Assembly (NCBI RefSeq): GCF_910585845.1
Contig: NZ_CAJUHF010000013.1
Span: 12,077-76,076 of the forward strand
Source of the DNA: an uncultured Bacteroides sp.
GTDB lineage: Bacteria; Bacteroidota; Bacteroidia; Bacteroidales; Bacteroidaceae
Length of the DNA stretch: 64,000 nt
Direction: 5' to 3'
Shown: piece by piece, positions 8,013-16,552 of the stretch
Layout of the letters: every line of letters begins with the position of its first letter
How positions within the stretch are numbered: position 1 is the first letter of the stretch
Notes under the pieces: model-generated
Databases searched by the model: none
What the model was told of the DNA's origin: nothing
Seen by the model: the letters and a program-made list of their open reading frames with translations, nothing else
Made by a program: the position numbers and the translations under genes

Positions 8013-9278
8013 ATGAGCATCAAGGTTCGCTTAATTATCATGAACTTCCTCCAATTTGCTGTTTGGGGAGCTTATCTGACTTCTATGGGTAGTTATCTGG
8101 TGAATGTCAATCTGGCATCACATATCGGAATGTTCTATGCCATGCAGGGTATCGTATCTTTATTCATGCCCGCCATACTAGGCATCATTGCCGATCGGTG
8201 GATTCCGGCACAGCGACTGTTAAGTTTCAGCCATTTCACCGCCGCCCTCTTCATGGCACTTGCCGGATACTACGGCATGACTGCCGGTGCTGACGTAGAG
8301 TTCGGTCCACTCTTTACCTTATATTCATTAAGCGTCGGTTTCTATATGCCGACACTTGCCCTATCCAACTCCGTTGCCTATACCGCTCTGGACAAAGCCG
8401 GACTGGACACTATCAAGACATTCCCTCCCATCCGCATCTTCGGCACTATCGGTTTCATCTGCTCTATGTGGATGGTGGATTTGCTGGGGGTGCAAAACAC
8501 TTACGGACAATTCTTTGCCTGCGCCCTTATCGGTTTGGTCTACAGCATGTATGCGCTGACGTTGCCCGCCTGCCCGATCTGCAAAAGCGGCAAAAACAAA
8601 TCTCTGGTAGAAGCACTCGGGCTACGCGCTTTCACGTTGTTCAAACAAAAGAAGATGGCACTGTTCTTCTTGTTCTCCATGCTGTTAGGGGTCTCTCTGC
8701 AGATCACCAACGGTTTCGCCAATCCGTATATCAGCAGTTTCGGTTCCATACCCGAGTATGCCGACACGTTCGGCGTACAGCATGCCAATATCCTGATTTC
8801 CCTGTCGCAAGTATCTGAAACCTTATGTATCCTGCTGATCCCTTTCTTCCTGAAACGTTTCGGCATCAAGCGGGTCATGCTGATTGCCATGTTCGCATGG
8901 GTGCTGCGTTTTGGACTGTTCGGAACGGGCAATCCGGGCAGTGGCGTATGGATGTTCGTCCTTTCGATGATTGTTTATGGCGTAGCGTTCGATTTCTTCA
9001 ACATTTCAGGCTCTTTGTTTGTTGATAAGGAGACGGACAAAAATATCCGATCCAGTGCCCAAGGCTTGTTTGTGATTATGACAAACGGCTTCGGAGCCAC
9101 AATCGGTACACTGGGCGCCCAGGCTGTAGTCAATCATTTTGTCGACTTCGGCAGCGAAGTTCCGCAAATAATGCAATGGCAATCAGCATGGTTTGTATTT
9201 GCCGGCTATGCATTGGCAGTAGCTGTAGTGTTTGCATTGGTCTTCAAATACAAGCACCAGCCGGAAAAGATGAATTAA
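8013..9278 (+). CDS. MFS transporter, nucleoside:H+ symporter family
   Basis: 421 residues with about 12 hydrophobic segments. The opening LIIMNFLQFAVWGAYLTSMGSYL and the LGIIADRWIPAQ loop are characteristic of the NHS (NupG/XapB) branch of the major facilitator superfamily, which imports nucleosides with protons across the inner membrane. Bacteroides members are usually annotated this way but their substrates are mostly untested. rsmE starts 23 bp downstream, so the two are probably cotranscribed. The preceding promoter (7957-7964) lies directly after the sRNA terminator. Confidence 0.85.
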   Translation: MSIKVRLIIMNFLQFAVWGAYLTSMGSYLVNVNLASHIGMFYAMQGIVSLFMPAILGIIADRWIPAQRLLSFSHFTAALFMALAGYYGMTAGADVEFGPLFTLYSLSVGFYMPTLALSNSVAYTALDKAGLDTIKTFPPIRIFGTIGFICSMWMVDLLGVQNTYGQFFACALIGLVYSMYALTLPACPICKSGKNKSLVEALGLRAFTLFKQKKMALFFLFSMLLGVSLQITNGFANPYISSFGSIPEYADTFGVQHANILISLSQVSETLCILLIPFFLKRFGIKRVMLIAMFAWVLRFGLFGTGNPGSGVWMFVLSMIVYGVAFDFFNISGSLFVDKETDKNIRSSAQGLFVIMTNGFGATIGTLGAQAVVNHFVDFGSEVPQIMQWQSAWFVFAGYALAVAVVFALVFKYKHQPEKMN

Positions 9279-9301
9279 AAAAAGAACTATAATAAATCAT
9301 T

Positions 9302-10000
9302 ATGCACGTATTCTACACTCCCGACATACAGACTTGTGCCGAACTCCCCACCGAGGAGGCACAACATTGTGTCCGCGTACTACGCCTCAACATCGGCGAC
9401 CGGATCACCCTGACCGACGGGAAAGGACACTTCTATAATGCGGAGATCAGTGCCGCCACCAACAAGCGTTGCACGGTAAACATCTTGGAAACCATTTATC
9501 AGGAACCTCTATGGCAGGGACATCTGCATGTGGCTATGGCCCCTACCAAGAACATGGACCGCACAGAATGGTTTGCAGAGAAAGCCACCGAAATAGGGTT
9601 CGACGAACTCACCTTCCTGAACTGCCGCTTCTCCGAACGGAAAGTCATCAAGACAGAGCGCATCAGCAAGATACTGGTGTCTGCCATCAAGCAGTCGCTC
9701 AAGGCACGCCTACCCAAGCTGAATGAAATGACAGACTTCAACACTTTCATCAGCCAGCCTTTCAAAGGACAGAAATTCATCGCCCACTGTTATGAAGGCG
9801 AGAAACCGTTGCTAAAAGATGTGTTGCGAAAGGGAGAGGATGCACTTGTGCTAATAGGCCCTGAAGGAGATTTCAGCGAAGAGGAGGTGAAGAAAGCCAT
9901 CGAAAACGGCTTCATCCCCATCAGCCTGGGAAAATCGAGACTGCGTACGGAGACCGCTGCTTTGGCCGCCTGCCACATTATGAATTTACAAAACCAATGA
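9302..10000 (+). CDS. rsmE: 16S rRNA m3U1498 methyltransferase RsmE
   Basis: 232 residues, close to the usual RsmE length. An N-terminal PUA-like domain (EEAQHCVRVLRLNIGDRITLTDGKG) is followed by a SPOUT methyltransferase domain with the trefoil-knot SAM motifs GPEGDFSEEEV and LGKSRLRTETAA. RsmE methylates N3 of U1498 in 16S rRNA using SAM, acts on the assembled 30S subunit and is cytoplasmic. It is translated from the second position of a transporter-rsmE unit. Confidence 0.93.
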   Translation: MHVFYTPDIQTCAELPTEEAQHCVRVLRLNIGDRITLTDGKGHFYNAEISAATNKRCTVNILETIYQEPLWQGHLHVAMAPTKNMDRTEWFAEKATEIGFDELTFLNCRFSERKVIKTERISKILVSAIKQSLKARLPKLNEMTDFNTFISQPFKGQKFIAHCYEGEKPLLKDVLRKGEDALVLIGPEGDFSEEEVKKAIENGFIPISLGKSRLRTETAALAACHIMNLQNQ

Positions 10001-10015
10001 TAATCACATTAACTC

Positions 10016-10189
10016 AAGTTTCGCAAGCTCAACTTTTGCAGGAAACAAGGAAACAAAGGAATAAGGGAACGAGGTGAGAAGAGAAAAATGCTTGCTTGTC
10101 ATAAAGCTAAGAGTTATAGCCTGTGCTTTTCTCCTTGTAAATTTGTCAACTGCACTTTTGTAAACTAAGAAGTTGAGCTTGCGAAACTT
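10016..10189. repeat. 174-bp element with perfect 20-bp terminal inverted repeats
   Basis: AAGTTTCGCAAGCTCAACTT at 10016-10035 is the exact reverse complement of AAGTTGAGCTTGCGAAACTT at 10170-10189. The interior has no reading frame of note and is purine-rich at first. The element fills most of the gap between rsmE and the DUF4836 gene. A diverged relative lies at 29535-29695. It could be a small non-autonomous element or simply a long hairpin. Confidence 0.65.
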
Positions 10190-10212
10190 AAAACATTAAA
10201 ATCAGAAACAAT

Positions 10213-11763
10213 ATGAAGAAAAGTATGTCTCTCCGCTTAGCGTTGATGGCTGTATTGATGGTCTTTGTCAGCGCATGTTCCAAGAAATCGGAATACACAA
10301 ATGTGATTCCTGCCAACGCCAGCACGGTGGCCAGCATCCATGTGAAATCATTGGCAGAGAAAGCCGGACTGAACGACAAGGAAAACAAAGAAGTGCAGCA
10401 AAAACTGATAGAAAGCCTGAAGAGCGGCACGAATGCCGCCACGTTCCAGCAAATAGAGATGATCATAAAAGACCCGAAGAAATCGGGAATCGACATCACG
10501 GAGCCGATATACGTATTCAGCACTGAGACATTCCCCTCTACTCTTGTAGCGAAAGTAAGCAGCGAAGATGACCTGCATGCCCTGATGGAGACCTTAGAAA
10601 AAGAGAATATCTGTCAGCCCCTGACCAACGGCGACGGTTTTCAGTTTACGCGGATGAGCAACCAGGTGTTCCTGGCATACACCCCCTCCGTACTGATACT
10701 GACCGGATACAAAGGAAACTCGCAACTTGAAAAAATCAAGGAGAACCTCCCTACCCTGCTGAAGCAGACCGACGAAAACAGCATCATCTCTACTGCCGCC
10801 TTCAAGAGGATGCAGAAAATGGGAGGCGACGTCAATGCTCTGCTTTCTCCGGAAAGTTTTCTGAAAGACTATGCCAAACAAATCAACTATGGCCTGCCTC
10901 AGGATATCAACCTGAAAGACTTGTGGATGCTCGGAAGCCTCTCTTTCGACAAAGGCAAAATCAGTATGAAGTACGAAAACTTCACCGAAAATCCCGAACT
11001 GCAAGCCATGCTTGACAGACAGAAAAAGGTGACCCGCCCTATTGACAACAATTTCCTGAAATATTTCCCCAAATCCACCCTGATGTATTTCAGCATGGGT
11101 ATCAACGGAGACGAACTCTATAACCTGCTGCTTGAGAACCAGGAATTCCAACAGAACTTCTCCATCGCCAAGGCCAACGAAGTGAAAGCCCTGTTCGACT
11201 CATTCCAGAAAGACATTGCCGCCGGACTGCTCAATGTCACGATGAGTAAAGCCCCCGCTTTCCTTCTCTATGCCAACGTGAAGAGCGCCGCACCTGTACA
11301 AGCGCTCTATGAGAAAAAAGACGAACTGGGTCTGCGACGCGGCGAAGAGATCATCAAACTGGGCGAAAACGAATATGTATACAAATCCAGAATGGCAAAC
11401 CTATTCTTCGGCGTACGCGACAACAATCTGTATGCCACAAATGACGAGACCGTATATAAAAGCATAGCCCAAGCCGCCGACCCCTCTATCAAAGAGACGG
11501 GATTCGCATCCGGCATGAAAGGCAAGAACAGTGCGTTCGCCATCAACACGGAAGCCATACTTGCCCTTCCGCTCATAAAGATACTGAGCGAATACGGCGG
11601 AGCACAATATGTAACTGCATTTTCCTTGATTGATAAGATAGAGTACGCGCAGATCACCGGCGATGCGGACAACAACGCGGAAGCTGTCATTCAGTTGAAA
11701 GACAAAAGCGTAAACGCACTGAAACAGATCATAAACTTTATCAAGGAGTTTACCGGCATTTAA
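10213..11763 (+). CDS. DUF4836 family lipoprotein
   Basis: 516 residues. Lipoprotein signal peptide with lipobox VSACS (Cys about residue 22). The body matches DUF4836, a Bacteroidetes family of unknown role; recognisable stretches are VIPANASTVASIHVKSLAEKAGL near the start and ALNVTMSKAP-like segments later. It is followed after 13 bp by an ABC ATPase and its permease, so the three may form an envelope complex, for example a lipoprotein or lipid-handling transporter. Location is probably periplasm-facing on the inner or outer membrane. Function unknown. Confidence 0.8.
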   Translation: MKKSMSLRLALMAVLMVFVSACSKKSEYTNVIPANASTVASIHVKSLAEKAGLNDKENKEVQQKLIESLKSGTNAATFQQIEMIIKDPKKSGIDITEPIYVFSTETFPSTLVAKVSSEDDLHALMETLEKENICQPLTNGDGFQFTRMSNQVFLAYTPSVLILTGYKGNSQLEKIKENLPTLLKQTDENSIISTAAFKRMQKMGGDVNALLSPESFLKDYAKQINYGLPQDINLKDLWMLGSLSFDKGKISMKYENFTENPELQAMLDRQKKVTRPIDNNFLKYFPKSTLMYFSMGINGDELYNLLLENQEFQQNFSIAKANEVKALFDSFQKDIAAGLLNVTMSKAPAFLLYANVKSAAPVQALYEKKDELGLRRGEEIIKLGENEYVYKSRMANLFFGVRDNNLYATNDETVYKSIAQAADPSIKETGFASGMKGKNSAFAINTEAILALPLIKILSEYGGAQYVTAFSLIDKIEYAQITGDADNNAEAVIQLKDKSVNALKQIINFIKEFTGI

Positions 11764-11776
11764 TCAACAACCCATC

Positions 11777-12421
11777 ATGGAAACCATTCATCTGCGGCAA
11801 ACACTTCCCCAAGTGTTTGCCGACCGGAATGCCATCACCTCCGACGTATGGCACCAGGACCTTGTGTTGCAGAAAGGAGAGCGTTACCTGATTGAAGCCG
11901 CTTCCGGAACAGGAAAATCCTCTTTATGCAGCTACATCTACGGATATCGGTACGACTATCAGGGCATCATTTGCTTTGACGAACGCAACATCCGTTCGCT
12001 CTCCATCGGCGAATGGGTGGAGCTACGGAAGTATTCGTTAAGCATGCTGTTCCAAGAATTGCGCATCTTCACCGAACTGACCGCATTGGAAAACGTGCTA
12101 CTGAAAAACCGACTCACCAACTGGAAGAAGAAAAAGGAGATCCTCTCTCTCTTCGACACCCTCGGCATTGCGGACAAAGTCAACGAAAAGGCGGGAAAAC
12201 TCTCCTTCGGGCAGCAACAGCGCGTAGCTTTCATCCGTGCCTTGTGCCAGCCGTTCGACTTCATCTTCCTGGATGAACCAGTCAGCCATCTGGACGACAA
12301 CAACAGCGCACTCATGGGACGGATACTGACCGAAGAAGCCGACCGACAGGGTGCAGGTGTGGTGGTGACCTCCATCGGAAAACATATAGAACTGGAGTAT
12401 AACAAAGTATTGAAACTATAA
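11777..12421 (+). CDS. ABC transporter ATP-binding protein
   Basis: 214 residues. Walker A ASGTGKSS (about residues 38-45), ABC signature LSFGQQQRVAFIRAL, Walker B FIFLDEPVSHLDD and a switch-region Ser in place of the usual His (VVVTSIGKH). Size and layout resemble LolD/MacB-type ATPases of the cell-envelope branch. The stop codon touches the ATG of the permease gene (zero spacing), showing translational coupling. Together with the DUF4836 lipoprotein it would power an envelope process from the cytoplasmic side rather than sugar uptake. Confidence 0.9.
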   Translation: METIHLRQTLPQVFADRNAITSDVWHQDLVLQKGERYLIEAASGTGKSSLCSYIYGYRYDYQGIICFDERNIRSLSIGEWVELRKYSLSMLFQELRIFTELTALENVLLKNRLTNWKKKKEILSLFDTLGIADKVNEKAGKLSFGQQQRVAFIRALCQPFDFIFLDEPVSHLDDNNSALMGRILTEEADRQGAGVVVTSIGKHIELEYNKVLKL

Positions 12422-13627
12422 ATGAACAGACTTGTTTGGAAACTGCTCCGCCAACACATCAGCATCGGGCAATTGAGCGGTTTTTTCCTTGCCAACCTCT
12501 TCGGGATGCTGATTGTGCTGCTGAGCGTGCAATTCTATAGAGATGTACTCCCCGTCTTCACACAGGGAGACAGCTTCATGAAAAAAGACTATATCATCGC
12601 CACCAAAAAGATCAGTACCCTCGGCAGCCTCACCGGACAAAACAACACCTTCTCTAAAGAAGAAATCAAAGAATTGGAAGCGCAACCTTTCACGCGCAGT
12701 GTAGGTAGCTTCACTCCCACCCTCTTCCATGTGTCGACAGGGCTGGGCATGCAGCAGGCGGGCATACGCCTCTCTACGGACATGTTCTTCGAGTCCGTTC
12801 CAGACCCTTTCATCGACGTCAACTTGGACAAGTGGCACTTCGACGAAGAAGCACGGACCATCCCTATTATTATCCCCCGCAACTACCTGAATCTCTATAA
12901 CTTCGGATTTGCCCAAAGCCGCAACCTTCCGAAACTCTCGGAAGGCGTGATGGGGCTGATACAGATGAACATCGTCATCCGCGGCAACGGACGTACGGAA
13001 CAGTACAAAGGAAACATCGTAGGTTTCTCCAACCGTCTGAACACGATTCTTGTGCCACAATCGTTTATGGAATGGGCTAACCGGACGTTCGCCCCCGAAA
13101 GGGAAGCACAACCCTCGCGCCTCATCGTAGAAGTGAAGAACCCTGCAGACACCGCCATCACCGACTATTTCCAACAGAAGAACTACGAAACCGAAGGAAA
13201 CAATCTGGATGCCGGAAAGACCACCTACTTCCTGCGCCTCGTCACCGGAATTGTGTCGGCTGTAGGACTATTCATCAGTATCCTCTCTTTCTACATCCTG
13301 ATGCTAAGCATCTTTTTGCTGCTCCAAAAGAATACGGTCAAACTAGAAAACTTACTGCTGACAGGTTACACTCCTGCCCAAGTTGCCATGCCTTATTGGG
13401 TGCTGACTGTCGGACTAAACCTGCTCGTCCTGTTGTTCTCCGTTGGCGGTGTGGCTTGGCTGAGGAACTGTTATACCGAAGTGCTGCAAACCCTGTTGCA
13501 CCGTTTTGAGACAAACACACTGTTGCCTTGCATTCTTACAGGAGTTGCCCTGTTCTTTGCTGTGTCCACCTTGGACATATTCCTGATACGCCGGAAAGTG
13601 TTGTCCATATGGGGAGGAGATAAATAA
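12422..13627 (+). CDS. ABC transporter permease, FtsX/MacB-like
   Basis: 401 residues. One N-terminal membrane segment (FFLANLFGMLIVLLSV), a large periplasmic domain (about residues 45-265) and three C-terminal membrane segments (TGIVSAVGLFISILSFYILM, WVLTVGLNLLVLLF and LLPCILTGVALFFAV). This 1+3 layout is that of FtsX/MacB/LolC permeases, which move lipoproteins or act mechanically rather than pumping sugars. It starts immediately after the ATPase stop codon. Sequence identity to named permeases looks low, so the substrate is open. Confidence 0.85.
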   Translation: MNRLVWKLLRQHISIGQLSGFFLANLFGMLIVLLSVQFYRDVLPVFTQGDSFMKKDYIIATKKISTLGSLTGQNNTFSKEEIKELEAQPFTRSVGSFTPTLFHVSTGLGMQQAGIRLSTDMFFESVPDPFIDVNLDKWHFDEEARTIPIIIPRNYLNLYNFGFAQSRNLPKLSEGVMGLIQMNIVIRGNGRTEQYKGNIVGFSNRLNTILVPQSFMEWANRTFAPEREAQPSRLIVEVKNPADTAITDYFQQKNYETEGNNLDAGKTTYFLRLVTGIVSAVGLFISILSFYILMLSIFLLLQKNTVKLENLLLTGYTPAQVAMPYWVLTVGLNLLVLLFSVGGVAWLRNCYTEVLQTLLHRFETNTLLPCILTGVALFFAVSTLDIFLIRRKVLSIWGGDK

Positions 13628-13708
13628 ATCCCGTCGCATCCATCCACATCGGAAGACAAGGGGATATAACACCATCCCTCCCTGATATTCACCCGCAAAA
13701 AGCCTTTA

Positions 13709-13778
13709 TGTTACATCCGCAAAAGAATATGTAACATTCGCAAAGGATCATGTAACCCAAGAGAAGCTTTCTGAAACG
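13709..13778 (+). promoter_or_regulatory. Putative xylan-regulon operator, unit A: four 21-bp-spaced boxes
   Basis: TGTTACA 13709-13715, TGTAACA 13730-13736, TGTAACC 13751-13757 and the weaker TGAAACG 13772-13778 are spaced exactly 21 bp apart. Their 5' ends lie 100, 79, 58 and 37 bp before the -7 octamer at 13809. The same layout precedes units B and C. Two-turn spacing suits tandem binding by an AraC-type regulator such as the HTCS at 21641; that link is inferred. Confidence 0.6.
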
Positions 13779-13808
13779 CCATAGAAAGCCCCTTATATCA
13801 GAACTTGC

Positions 13809-13816
13809 TATCTTTG
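13809..13816 (+). promoter_or_regulatory. -7 element (TATCTTTG) of xylan unit A
   Basis: TATCTTTG matches TAnnTTTG, 39 bp before the ATG at 13856. It would transcribe the unit ending at the terminator 21233-21274. Confidence 0.75.
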
Positions 13817-13855
13817 TTGCAATGAAAAACAATTCAAATCAATGCCAGTGAAAAA

Positions 13856-14762
13856 ATGAAGAGTTGGATTTTATTTTGGGTAATCAGCAGTCTCCTATTC
13901 GTACACGCCAACGCCCAGAAAAGCGCATTGCAGAAACAAGGAACAGCCACGCAGTTAACAGTGGACGGCAAGCCTTTTCTCATTTTAGGCGGCGAATTGG
14001 GGAATTCATCTGCCGCCTGCACGGAAGATATCGAACGTATCTTCCCAAAGTTGCAGCGCATGGGACTGAACACTGTGCTTGTTCCGGCATACTGGGATCT
14101 GACGGAACCGCAAGAGGGCCAATTCGACTTCACGCTGACTGATAAAACCATCGAACAAGCCAGGCTGAATGGGTTGAAAGTTGTCTTTCTTTGGTTTGGA
14201 GCCTGGAAGAATTCAATGAGCTGCTATGCTCCTCTCTGGTTCAAAGATGCCTCTCCTGACCCGCTATCAGGGAAAAGATGTCATGGAAGGAATGCTCTTC
14301 GACCAAAAAAACCGGGAAAGCATCTTCATACAGGATGATTTAAGAATTGTCTGCCGGCATTATTTCACCCTGCCTTGGGATCCGCGTGCCAAAGACGGTA
14401 GTACATGGCCCGAAGGAGGAGGTATCCTGCTGAGACTTGCCCCAAACGAATATATCGTGGCGGGTAGTGGCATCGTCATCGAATTTGAAAAGGTTTCTGA
14501 AAACCAAGGCAAGATACAGGCCTTGGGCGAAGACGGTTTCGCGCAGGCAGGAGGGAAAAATGGGGAAACAGCTAATAGAAAAGCGGAATGGAAAGGAGCA
14601 CGTTGCGGAATCGGACACGTAGACGAGGTGCAAGTGAACGAAGACGGTACACTGTCCTATATACGCCGACTGAATGGCGACCAAGACCATCAGGGGCGGC
14701 ATGTGCGAATCTCGACAGGAGATTTCCGTATCTTGCACGTAAAGTTGTACGAATATAAATAG
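13856..14762 (+). pseudogene. GH35-like / DUF5597 beta-galactosidase gene with internal deletion and frameshift
   Basis: Two pieces of one gene in different frames. The 5' part (13856 to about 14262) has a signal peptide and the start of a GH35-type barrel (FLILGGELGNSSAACTEDIE, LNTVLVPAYWDLTEPQEGQFDF, VFLWFGAWKNSMSCYAPLWFK). The 3' part (from about 14262, other frame) is the C-terminal DUF5597-like domain (FTLPWDPRAKDGSTWPEGGG, then LRLAPNEYIVAGSG). Intact relatives are about 500-550 residues; about 300 codons remain, and the middle with the catalytic acids is missing. The junction lies near 14250-14275. The enzyme must be dead, yet it still occupies first position in the xylan operon under an intact promoter. 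Confidence 0.85.
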
Positions 14763-14849
14763 ACGTGCAAAACAGAAAGAAAAGAAAAGATAAAGAAAAG
14801 AACAGAAAGAACAAAAACAACAGATAGAATCAAAGACATAATTCAAAAC

Positions 14850-16538
14850 ATGAAAATGGTTAGTTATAATAAAGTTAGGTTGATTTCGGCAGCGCTACTT
14901 TGCTTTTGTACTGTTTCTATAACGGAGGCAAAAGTAAAGTTGCCTGCCTTAATTTCGGACGGAATGGTACTGCAACGCGAACGCCCCGTCAAAGTATGGG
15001 GTACGGCAGACGCCGGAGAGAGCGTAGTAGTGAAATTCCAGAAAAACGCCGCTCCCAACGAAGTGAAAGGCGGAAAGCTGAAAAACGCCTATACGGTAAC
15101 TGCCGACCAAACCGGCAACTGGTGCATCACCCTGCCCCCCATGAAGGCGGGTGGCCCCTATATCCTGCAAGTGAATGACATTGAACTGAAAGAGATTCTG
15201 GTGGGAGACGTCTGGTTATGCTCCGGACAGTCGAACATGGAATTACCTGTCAGACGTGTCACTGACATGTTTGCAGAAGAGATCGAAGCCTACGAGAACA
15301 AGCACATACGCCTGCTGAAGGTACCCAATATCTTCAACTTCCATGCCCCACAAACCGACCTGCCGGACCATACGAACTGGAAAGCCTGTACCCGGGAAGA
15401 CGTGATGGAGTTCTCGGCACTCGCCTACTTCTTCGCCAAAGCCATGTACGAGAAAGACGGCATACCCGTCGGGATAATCAACTCCAGCTGGGGAGGAACA
15501 CCCGTAGAAGCCTGGATCAGTGAAGACGGATTGAAAGAATTTCCCAAGTATATCAACGATAAGCGCCAGTATGAGGACGATGCCTACCTGAAAAGCATCA
15601 AGCAAACGGAAGGGCAGAGTTTCCGTCGATGGAGCCTCTCTCTATATCAGGGAGATGCGGGACTGCACGAATCCCCTCGTTGGTATGCTCCCGACTATAA
15701 CGACAAAGGATGGACGAACGTCGACCTGCACTCCACCGGCTGGGGAAGCAACGGATTGAATCCGGTCAACGGTTCGCACTGGTTCCGCAAAGAGGTGGAG
15801 ATCCCGCAGGAATGGAACGGTAAGGAGGCTGTCTTGCGATTGGGATGCATCGTCGATGCAGACTCTGTCTACGTGAACGGCACCTTCGTTGGAACGACTT
15901 CCTATCAATATCCGCCGCGCATCTACACAATTCCCGCAGGAGTGCTGAAGACGGGAAAGAATGTCGTAACCGTACGTCTGATCAGCAACGGTGGCTATCC
16001 GCACTTCGTCAAGGAGAAACCCTACAAGATCATTTGCGGCAATGAGGAAGTGAGCCTGACAGGAGAATGGAAATACAAGCAGGGTGCTGCCATGCCCGCA
16101 GCTCCGGGCATGATGTTCTTCTGCTACAAGCCGATATGCTTGTACAATGCCATGATCGCCCCACTGAAGAACTACAACGTACGCGGCGTGATCTGGTATC
16201 AAGGAGAGTCGAACGTAGACCGCCGCAACGAATACGCCGCCCTGCTGACCGCTATGATTGCCGACTGGCGACGTACCTTCGGCAATGCGGAGTTGCCTTT
16301 CTACATCGTCGAACTTGCCGACTTCCTGTCGAAAGATGATGTCAGGGGACGTCAGGCATGGACGGAGATGCGCAAGGAGCAGGCACGTGTGGCAGAGACC
16401 AACACCCATACCCGCCTCATCCGCAACAGCGATTTGGGCGAATGGAACGACATACACCCGTTGGACAAGAAGACTCTGGGCAACCGCGTAGCCGAAAGCG
16501 CCTGGAAAGACAGCCAAGAACAGAAAACTAAAAAATAA
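14850..16538 (+). CDS. SGNH-family esterase (sialate O-acetylesterase-like; probable hemicellulose deacetylase)
   Basis: 562 residues with a signal peptide, so periplasmic or exported. The split SGNH hydrolase domain shows block I GQSNMELPV (Ser about 126), GIINSSWGGTPVEAW, block III GVIWYQGESN (about 449) and the catalytic Asp/His pair NDIHPLD (about 532). A jelly-roll domain (about residues 240-400, with NGSHWFRKEVEIP and ADSVYVNGTFVG) is inserted in the middle. Such proteins are annotated as sialate O-acetylesterases, but within xylan loci they are likely to remove acetyl groups from xylan oligosaccharides; that role is inferred from context. The gene lies 87 bp after the GH35 remnant and 14 bp before the symporter gene. 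Confidence 0.85.
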   Translation: MKMVSYNKVRLISAALLCFCTVSITEAKVKLPALISDGMVLQRERPVKVWGTADAGESVVVKFQKNAAPNEVKGGKLKNAYTVTADQTGNWCITLPPMKAGGPYILQVNDIELKEILVGDVWLCSGQSNMELPVRRVTDMFAEEIEAYENKHIRLLKVPNIFNFHAPQTDLPDHTNWKACTREDVMEFSALAYFFAKAMYEKDGIPVGIINSSWGGTPVEAWISEDGLKEFPKYINDKRQYEDDAYLKSIKQTEGQSFRRWSLSLYQGDAGLHESPRWYAPDYNDKGWTNVDLHSTGWGSNGLNPVNGSHWFRKEVEIPQEWNGKEAVLRLGCIVDADSVYVNGTFVGTTSYQYPPRIYTIPAGVLKTGKNVVTVRLISNGGYPHFVKEKPYKIICGNEEVSLTGEWKYKQGAAMPAAPGMMFFCYKPICLYNAMIAPLKNYNVRGVIWYQGESNVDRRNEYAALLTAMIADWRRTFGNAELPFYIVELADFLSKDDVRGRQAWTEMRKEQARVAETNTHTRLIRNSDLGEWNDIHPLDKKTLGNRVAESAWKDSQEQKTKK

Positions 16539-16552
16539 TAATAACAAGTACT

